Origin: Meconema thalassinum
Taxonomy: Eukaryota; Arthropoda; Insecta; Orthoptera; Tettigoniidae
Length of the DNA stretch: 64,000 nt
Direction of reading: 5' to 3'
Assembly: GCA_946902985.2 (NCBI GenBank)
Contig: OX336394.1
Span: 273,269,496-273,333,495 of the forward strand
The position numbers were made by a program, and so were the translations under genes. Shown one piece after another: positions 56,834-64,000 of the stretch. Each line of letters starts with the position of its first letter. Position 1 is the stretch's first letter. Under the pieces are notes generated by a model that was given only the letters and a program-made list of their open reading frames with translations, made no database searches and was not told the DNA's origin.

Positions 56834-57330
56834 GGGTTCATCGTAAGGATGATTTTGTTTGATACTGTGTGGTAGATGTAGACAATAGAATTGTCTGTCT
56901 GTCTTTCTGTGTATCTTTATGTACGCCTATAACTCGTGTTCGGATGCTTGGCGCATCGTAAAATTAGGTATGGTAACCATGAGTCAATACACCAATCATT
57001 TATAAAACTCTTCACCGTACTTTTCATACAGTAGAAGGGAGGATATAGGGAAAAACGTCTCAAAATACATACTAAAATAGGCGAAATATAAAAATTATCC
57101 TAGAAGGACGACCAAAGCATATGTTGCGCTTCTCAATGTGAGACACAAAATTCGGGAGTCCATAAAGGGTCTCCGAAAACCACATTTTAAGGCCCTTAAA
57201 TTAACAGTGTGTGTGATATTCCCAGAAAACTAACTTCGTTCTGATAAAATTATGAAGGAATGACAAACCGCTAACCATTGCAACAGTAGCTCAATTGATA
57301 ATGTCTGGTGTTAACAACGAACACCGTTCG
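56834..57330 (+). mobile_element. H3 repeat fragment
   Basis: Contains gtctgtctgtctttctgtgt, then cctataactcgtgttcggat, then ggacgaccaaag, tctcaatgtgagacacaaaa, ccgaaaaccacattttaagg and attcccagaaaactaa, the same order as at 45440-45760. It lies directly after the right ATAC of LTR-B. Confidence 0.65.
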
Positions 57331-57518
57331 AAGAACGGGTACTTCTGGTAGTTCTAATTAAAACATAGAGTAAAAATATTTAAACTGGAAATAAATAAAT
57401 GGATATCCTTACAAAAACATTAAATTTAAGAAATGAATTGAAACAATATAATTTTGTTTTGAGGTTAGAGATGTCAAACATTATGTGCAATCAGGGCTTT
57501 AAAGATATAATTCAAGAA
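57331..57518. other. No gene recognised
   Basis: Anonymous AT-rich DNA. Confidence 0.5.
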
Positions 57519-57731
57519 TTTTTTTTTTTTTTTTAAGGAAGGAAAAGGAAGGAAGCTTTTAGTTTTACGTGATCATGCGATCATGAGCCACGGGAGCTCC
57601 TTTTTACGTGGAATCCGAACCACAGGACATGGCATTTCACTTCGAAAATCTCACATGCATTGACCGGGACTCAAACCCGGGCCACCTTTGTGAGAGGCCA
57701 ACAACTTGACCGCTGCGCCACCACACCCTCA
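57519..57731 (-). mobile_element. tRNA-derived SINE with poly(A), family T
   Basis: Minus-strand head gtggtggcgcagcggtcaag has an A-box-like tggcgcagcgg, and cccgggtttgagtcccggtc a clear B box. The tRNA-unrelated body follows and ends in a 16-base A run (T at 57519-57534 on plus). Different from family S. Its insertion site may be the adjacent LINE fragment, but I see no clean target duplication. Confidence 0.8.
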
Positions 57732-57840
57732 TTTTCCTTTTAAAGGCATGGATGAAATTTTTACGATAATTGAATATTGACTTGGGAATTATTAAACGCA
57801 CCCTTTGACTGGACAAAACCAGTAACGGCCCCAGTTTATA

Positions 57841-58990
57841 AGCAAGGTTCAGGAATATTTGCAACAATTATTGAGATATTGCTTTGATAAATACCCCAGG
57901 CAAAGTGTACTGAGTCATTGTAGAAAAGAGATTTCGAAATTGATCGGGGTGATTGGCAGTTGTAATTGTCTAGAGAAGGTGTACGATATAGTACCACCAA
58001 GAGAGAAGATGCTGAGCATCCTGAGGGATTATGGGATCGTGGGAAGGCTGCTACAATCAAAATTATTTATGTTGATAATCAGGCTGTAGTGAGAATTTAT
58101 GGTAGGATGAGTTCTTGGTTTAAAGTTGTTACAGGAAAGAGGCAAGGCTATAATATTTCACTGTTAATATTTATTTTATATATGGGCCATTTGCTGAAGG
58201 CCATAAACTGTCTGTGTGGGTTTAAGTTAGGTGCGAACCAGGGAATTAACCTGCATTATTCTGATAACCTGAGTGAAATGATACACTCTAAAAAAAAGCT
58301 TATTAAGCTAACATATTAGAACTTGAACACAAATGTAAGGAATATGGTATGAAGATCAGTACTTCAAAAACAGAGGTGACTTCGGTGGCTTTGCTGAACT
58401 GCTATGACCAAGATCGCGGGTTCAAACCCAGCCGAAGTCGTCAGATTTGTAAGAGCGTTAAAATCCTTCCTTTGGAGGGGAAGTAAAGCTGGCGGCTCAT
58501 GTCATAGATTTATGGCTTGTGAAAGAACCCACCACTACCTATTGGTAGTATGTAGCTAAATTTGTAGGTTATTTGATTAGAAACGCTCTATCAAGTTTCA
58601 ACGTTTGCCTCTAGGTGGCAGTGACAGTGGCATCTCTAATAGCTTAAGTTGGAACTACTTGAAATTGAACTTGATGTGGAGCCTACGGGCGTTCAATTAA
58701 AAATACCCTGCTATGGCCGTTGGCTACAATTCAAAGGTGATACCGGTAGCGAAGAAACACAGATAGTCTAAATAGGAAGAACTGGATTGGAGCAGGTGGA
58801 CCATTACTTGGGCAATGTATTCTCTCACGATGGCAGTACAGTACAAAATAGGGTCAAGATGCAGAAAACCAATGCAGTGAGTTCTGAGTTATGATCTACT
58901 GTATTCTGCAAGAAATCTGCATCCAATAATATAGCTCGGTTTTTAGGCCGAACTTACTGTATATGAGTAAGATCTGAGTTGATACATGAT
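57841..58990 (+). pseudogene. LINE reverse transcriptase fragment, split by a SINE
   Basis: Frames 57859-58089 and 57966-58319 give EKVYDIVPPREKMLSILRDY, then DNQAVVRIYGRMSSWF, KVVTGKRQGYNISLLIF and INLHYSDNLSEMI. These match RT motifs where the usual YADD has become YSDN and the GxxQG block is altered. Sequence continues after the SINE as EQVDHYLGNVFSHDGSTVQN. Many stops and frameshifts; an old dead copy of an endonuclease-RT LINE. Confidence 0.8.
58380..58734 (+). mobile_element. Family-S SINE, copy f
   Basis: Head cttcggtggctttgctgaac, then ctgctatgaccaagatcg and gggttcaaacccagcc (B box), and a full-length body including aacgctctatcaagtttcaa and gtgacagtggcatct. aggtga flanks it on both sides (58374-58379 and 58735-58740), and removing the SINE restores a LINE phrase. 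Head is missing the agcat segment of other copies. Confidence 0.85.
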
Positions 58991-59039
58991 ATCTGATATC
59001 CTTGAGGTAATTGATATGAGGGTAGCACTAATGATTTTT
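58991..59039. other. Short spacer
   Basis: Nothing recognised. Confidence 0.4.
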
Positions 59040-59420
59040 TTAAATTTAGTCAATTTACCGCTATGTTGGTGGTTCCCACGGACTCAGCGAGGGAACTCAC
59101 CACTACCGCCTCCATGGGCAGTGTCCTGGAGCCTGGAACATCTGGTCGAGAGGGATACAACTGGGGAGTTGTGATCAGCACTTCGCCCAGGCGGCCTCAC
59201 CTGCAAAGCGAACAGGGGCCTCATGAGGGATGGGAAGGGATGGATGATTGGGATGGATAGGCGAGGAAGAGGGAAGGAGGCGGCCGTGGCCTTACAGTAG
59301 GTACTGTACCCGTATCCACGTGGTCTTACCTGTTGAAATCCGATGGAACAGCTGGATCGTAGAATCTGGAAGTACCCGGCTGAAATAACCCCCAAAACTC
59401 TACCAACTAGGATCAACCAG
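59040..59420 (+). repeat. Possible interspersed repeat, GC-rich
   Basis: A GC-rich block unlike its AT-rich flanks, with ggcggcctcacctgc, catgagggatgggaaggga and ggcggccgtggccttacagt. I associate this phrasing with long insect retroposed repeats, from memory only. Overlapping frames on both strands do not look like a gene. Confidence 0.35.
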
Positions 59421-60761
59421 GGATAAGGATACCTCTCTTATGAAGAATGCGATGAGAAGATGCCAGTGGTCGATGAAATAAAAACGAAAAATAGCTCAAA
59501 GTGAACTAACAAGACTCTGAAAATAATTAAATTAATCTCGGGCGTAATGCTAAGCATTCTATAAACTGACCCACTGGTTCTCGTAGCACATCCTGTTTCT
59601 AGTATAAATTACCAAGACATCCAACGCATTTAAAATCAACCAACACTTTATTTATCCAAAAACAGCTGCAATGTGGTATATCTCTCCAATGAACAAAAAT
59701 ATCTGCCTCCAATGAAGCGTAATAACGTCTTAAAGACATTAGCATTGAATCTTGTTAAATATGCTATTAACAAAAAATATTGCATAATTAACGCATGTTA
59801 AACAATCTTAATAAATTTAAACATGTTTATATATCCTTGTTACATATATTAAATAACCCTTGTAAGTTTATGGCAATATTTACATTTTTACATTTTAGTT
59901 CACGTTCAAAATATTCGTGTTTTATATATTCAACTCCATCAATAAGTATTCTAGTGCACTTGTTATGTTCATATAATATCTTATTCGACGAACGGTTAAG
60001 TTAATCGAACGCATTGTCATTGCATAAAAATGTTAACAACATTTTAAATCTCACAATTAATCATATTATTATCTCTTAAGCTTTCACTCATTATTATTAC
60101 ATGATTATACAAATATTATTACTCGTCTTTCCAATTAGACCTTTCTTCTAAAACAAATGTCATCAATTCGAACAATCCATTCCAGATTAATTATTATAAT
60201 GCTAGTTTTACTTCAATGTTGGATTCATTAACTTTATACGAGCCTTCTAGTATCAATAATCGTGACTATACTGAACGTTCAAAATATACACATAAGTGCA
60301 CTCAGTAATAGCTCAATAGCTAATTTTTACTGGAAGAAAAATGATATAGACCATCCATCGATGTCTAATATCCCCTTATTACAATCAAATTCTGCAAACA
60401 ACCATTGCTTTATTCATACATAAGCTCTCAATAGCTTGTAAATATTTTTCCAAACATTATTAAGATTTAATAAGCTTTTACATAACAATCGTAAAATATC
60501 ATGCTTCGAAATTGACATAAGTTAAAGTATCATGGACAATTTTTATCAGACTTCAGACAAATATAATGTATTCAACTGTTCAAATAACAGTGCTTGAGAA
60601 TTTTCAAAATCATCATTTCGCTTTGAAACGAAAATATTTTATACAATCTTTCTAAAATATTGATTTATTTCTCAATGTATTCTCATGTTCATAAATATTT
60701 CTTTCAAGGAATTGTAGATAGATCACTGCAAAAATAACGATTCAGCTTTTGACTAAACAAA
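59421..60761. other. Anonymous AT-rich DNA
   Basis: No recognised coding, RNA or repeat; short frames only. Confidence 0.5.
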
Positions 60762-62110
60762 GTGGGGGTGAAGGTGATTCCTGCCCGTGGTGCCCCTGCA
60801 TAGGTAGTCGGAATTGAATTTCCGTTACTGAACTGAACGTCAGCATTCCAGAAGTATCTACCAGTCATGACCCAATCGCTCGATACAGAACGGTCTTTAT
60901 CAAGACCAACACTAACCATTATATCTGTAAATATTGAAGGCTTGTCTACATCTAAAGAAGGAATGTTACATCAGCTCTGTCAAACACATGAAAATGAAAA
61001 TCCACAGCCTGCTTCCAGTCTCCGACCGGGTCAGGAATGGAATGAATGAAGCCCCCATCTAAGCGGCGAGGATATGAACTGTGCCGGCTGCCGAGGCCTG
61101 ACGCACTCCTCTGGGGCAATGATTAAATGAATGACAAGTGAAATGAAAGGATGGTGGAGAGTGTTGCTGGAATGAAATTTTGACAGGGAAAACCGGAGTA
61201 CCCGGAGAAAAACCCGTCTGCCTCCGTTTTGTCCAGCACAGATCTCACATGGAGTGACCGGGATTTGAACCACGGACTCAGCGGTGAGAGGCCGGCGTGC
61301 TGCCGCCTAAGCCACGGAGGCTTTCTGTCAAACACATGCATGTGATATATTATGCCTTCAAGAAACCCACAGAGATGAGCAACTGCGGCGACCTAAAATA
61401 GCGGGGATGAGACTCGTGGCCGAAATTCCCCATAGACAGTATGTCAGTGCTGTTTTTGCCAAACCAGATTTACAAATTTTGTCTGCTGCAGTCACCACCG
61501 AAAACCAAATCGAGATAATAACCGTGGAACTCAGCAATTGCACCATCTCAGGTGTCTACAAACCACCCAATGTGAATTTCTCCTTCCGAACTCCAAACAA
61601 TTACAACAATCAAAAGACAAATTTTGTAGTTGGAGACTTCAACAGCCATAGCAGTGCATGGGGATATACAGAAGACGATAATAATGGAGAGTCAGTGTTA
61701 GAATGGGCTGATGATTTCCAATTACAACTTGTTCATGACCCCAAACTACCTCCATCCTTTAACAGCAGTAGATGGCGACGAGGCTTCAACCCAGACCTCA
61801 TATTTGCTAGCGAACACGTGGCACAACAATGCGTGAAATCAATGTGTAATCCTATTCCAAATACCCAACACCGACCCATAATGTGTCAACTCTTCTCAGC
61901 AATGCGGCCAATAAAGGTTCCATTTCGAAGGAGGTATAATTTCAAAAAAGCAGACTGGCAGAAGTTCAGCTTAACTCTTGATACAATAATATCAGATATC
62001 CAGCCAACACCAGAGGTGTATGATCAGTTTGTTGAAGCAGTGAAGGAAGCTTCCCGCGTTTCCATACCACGAGGCTGCAGAGTTAATTATATTGAACCCT
62101 TGCAAAGAAG
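60762..62110 (+). pseudogene. 5' part of a LINE: APE endonuclease, split by a SINE
   Basis: ATG at 60867 begins a protein of the same family as that at 16638 (LTIISVNIEGLSTSKE against LTICQLNIEGISRAKC). After the SINE the frame continues DILCLQETHRDE, then in 61407-62117 VVGDFNSHSSAWGY, NPDLIFASEH, TQHRPIMCQL and RRRYNFKKADWQKF. EN motifs (E of LQETH, GDFN, H of QHRP) are all present. Sequence ends at RVNYIE, well before RT, so it is 3'-truncated. Only the 5' part survives, the reverse of usual LINE truncation. Confidence 0.85.
60991..61323 (-). mobile_element. tRNA-derived SINE (family U) with 15-bp target duplication
   Basis: Identical tctgtcaaacacatg occurs at 60976-60990 and 61324-61338. 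On the minus strand the head has tggcttaggcggcagcacg (A-box-like) and ccgtggttcaaatcccggtc (B box), then a body of about 240 bp ending in ttttcatttt-type tail. It interrupts the endonuclease frame of the host LINE. Confidence 0.88.
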
Positions 62111-63819
62111 CATATGAGACTCAGATTCGGGGCGTAACAGGTCATATTCGTAAGTTGCTGTCAGGGCGCTTCATTAACTTGCAGGGTAACATATAACAAA
62201 ATAACATGCAGGAAAGAGTGAAGCCAGGGTTAAAACAACTGAATTTAATAACAAATCACCATATTTACACTTAAACAATTAACAACAAAAACTCCCAACT
62301 GACTCCCGCTTAATAAAAATGCCAAAAAAACTTAGGCGATATCTCTGGAGAGATTAATTACCTGGACCAAGTGTCCTTAAATAAAAGATACAAAAAGTGA
62401 CCATATAAGTGCGCATGCCGTTCTACATGCACCACGATGTGTACTTTGAATGCGTGATTCGTTATCATCCAGAATGACCCTTCAAACAACGAATCCGCAT
62501 TTCCTAGAGCTAGACCGACCCGAGGGAACACAACTACAATACATTAAATTAAACCGACACTTCCTAAATCTACTATAAACAAACACAACATTTCCGCGTG
62601 AAATTGGACTTAAATTGCCGTAGCAACATTTACTGCCTAAAATCTTAGGACTTCTCACACAAATCAACACAAGTACATTAACACGTGACCAATAGAAAAA
62701 TACTCAAATGACCGCTGTCAAAATTTACAAATACTCTACCACTACACCACACGGGTGTGACAAACAAAATTACATGAAATCGAGTCATCAACAAAGCAAT
62801 AGGCAAACAGCCAACATTTACGTTAATCACAATATTCTTATCCATACAAGGTACAACAATCCGTTACACACATGGCGAACTCCCCAATTAATTATGGCTT
62901 AAAAATTAGCCATCACAATGAACAGGTTTGCTGCATGAAAGCTTACAGGGTTCAGTCGGACAAAATAAGTCACAGGCAAAACGGGCGGTTTGTGGAACTC
63001 TGCATGTCTGTCAACCCACGTGTCAATAACCTCGACCTCCCAGATCATGGGGTCGAACCTCGAAGAAATGTGCCCCAAAGCACAATAATACGTGTGTGTC
63101 AGAAAAACATATGGACAAGAATCAGCAGTCTCCCAAGAGCACTCTGTCTTTCCATCTAAAATACAACAGCAGCAAAAATATATAAGGGCGGTAGGACAAC
63201 TACCCCCTCCTCACGTAGAATCAACACACACTAGACACATCAACACACACTTAATCACACGTATGGGTTGTGACAGACCCTGAAATAAAAGACACAAATA
63301 ATATCCACATGCTGGCGCCATCGTTCTATGCCGTGACTAGTCACCTGAAAAGGACTCAAGAAAATCTATCAAAATTAGAACGAAGGTGTTCTACAATTAC
63401 TTTTAAGTTGGTGCACTCGGCTACCCTAACATGGATAATAACCTGTTCAGCAAAATGTTTTACAATCAATTCCTCCCATTCCTATTTCAAATATTAACGT
63501 TAATAAAGCACCATTTATCGAATGTAACGGGTTCCGCAATTGCAAGGATAAAATCACGCACGCACGCCGCGTACATTACACATGACTCAAGAAAAAATCA
63601 AAATATCAACAAACACATTGGCCACGCGCCAACGGACATTTAAACATATAGTGTCGGTACAAGAAAAACAGCTATAAAACAAGAAAGAAAAACATGACTA
63701 TTTACAAAGTTCCCCGGCCAAATCTAACTACATAATTGAAATAATCCAATTTTAGTACATCACCGCTTCTGCATGTAGGACTAAGGACATCCTCCTCAAC
63801 CCATTGCCCTATGGACAAT
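62111..63819. other. Anonymous AT-rich DNA
   Basis: Short unrecognised frames. A B-box-like ggttcgacccc occurs on minus near 63050-63060 without a matching A box. ctggcgccatcgttc at 63312-63326 resembles a primer-site phrase, but I found no LTR pair. Confidence 0.4.
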
Positions 63820-64000
63820 TTAGCACTCCATAGTAGTCGTCTGCGTTGATTTCTTGAAGCTCATCCCAACTTCAAACCACGTGCTGATCATCTTGGTCTC
63901 GACTCCTTGGCAGAAAAGTTCAATGTTAAATATTTGCCTATCTATAATCGCTTGCAGGCTACTCAGTTCACCCACAATTGTCCTACTGCGATTAATAGCG
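63820..64000 (-). CDS. Unidentified open frame entering from beyond the window end
   Basis: A minus-strand frame is open from the window edge to TAA at 63820-63822, about 59 residues, including RSRTIVGELSSLQAIIDRQI and CQGVETKMIS. Its start lies outside. The local pattern (helical, Leu/Ile spaced) could be part of a retroelement protein or an exon; I do not recognise it. Confidence 0.3.
   Translation of the reverse strand, partial: AINRSRTIVGELSSLQAIIDRQIFNIELFCQGVETKMISTWFEVGMSFKKSTQTTTMEC

Noticed and set aside
59040..59420. GC-rich block as host exon
   Set aside because: Frames overlap on both strands without motifs; the wording resembles a dispersed retroposed repeat.
63300..63340. Retrotransposon primer-site-like ctggcgccatcg near the window end
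   Set aside because: No LTR pair or gag found beside it; too short to support.

Overview
This is a eukaryotic, AT-rich, repeat-choked window, almost certainly from an insect with a large genome. The evidence is insect-style non-LTR, Gypsy-like, mariner and PIF/Harbinger elements, several tRNA-headed SINEs, long simple repeats, and no operons or dense coding. An orthopteran or other polyneopteran is my guess from the overall style; I cannot name the species. I recognise no host gene. Nearly every supported feature is a mobile element or its debris, often nested.

Layout. 1-581 is a palindromic foldback element and 3874-4470 a second TIR element, with anonymous DNA and a LINE 3' end between them. 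7990-25692 is dominated by one family, here called H1: four copies, of which three (15236-25692) lie head to tail. A related element, H2, sits inside the 5' hairpin of the first copy. H1, H2 and probably H3 share short terminal inverted repeats, terminal hairpins, a GTCT/GT microsatellite and an 'aacggctg' block, which is how non-autonomous Helentron/HINE rolling-circle elements look. Nested in H1 copies are a nearly complete LINE with a 10-bp target duplication (16547-19791), a possible piggyBac-type MITE, and a 3.1-kb insertion with an internal duplication and three SINE copies. A decayed LINE lies at 10904-13300.

25690-35720 holds a palindromic MITE carrying hammerhead-ribozyme-like cores, mariner fragments in inverted arrangement, a 3.8-kb stretch I cannot explain (26500-30330), LINE and SINE fragments, long microsatellites and a fifth H1 copy.

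35728-42856 is a PIF/Harbinger element (TAA target duplication, transposase N-terminal remnant) split by a 6.4-kb LTR retrotransposon, LTR-A. LTR-A lies on the minus strand, has a tRNA-Lys-type primer site and a broken coiled-coil gag-like frame. 43027-46758 holds a second H2 and H3 repeats.

46764-56829 is LTR-B, a minus-strand Gypsy-like element with 3.34-kb near-identical LTRs and a 4-bp target duplication. It has an intact long gag and an aspartic protease in the -1 frame after an A9 run, but reverse transcriptase, RNase H and most of integrase are missing and only the integrase tail remains. 56834-64000 holds an H3 fragment, three tRNA-derived SINEs (two inside LINE fragments with clear target duplications), a LINE endonuclease fragment and an unidentified frame running off the window end.

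Insertion order is readable: Harbinger before LTR-A; H1 before H2-A, the LINE and the piggyBac-like MITE; the endonuclease LINE fragment before its SINE. LTR-B is the youngest large insertion by LTR identity. Coordinates of repeat edges were read by eye and may be off by a few bases.
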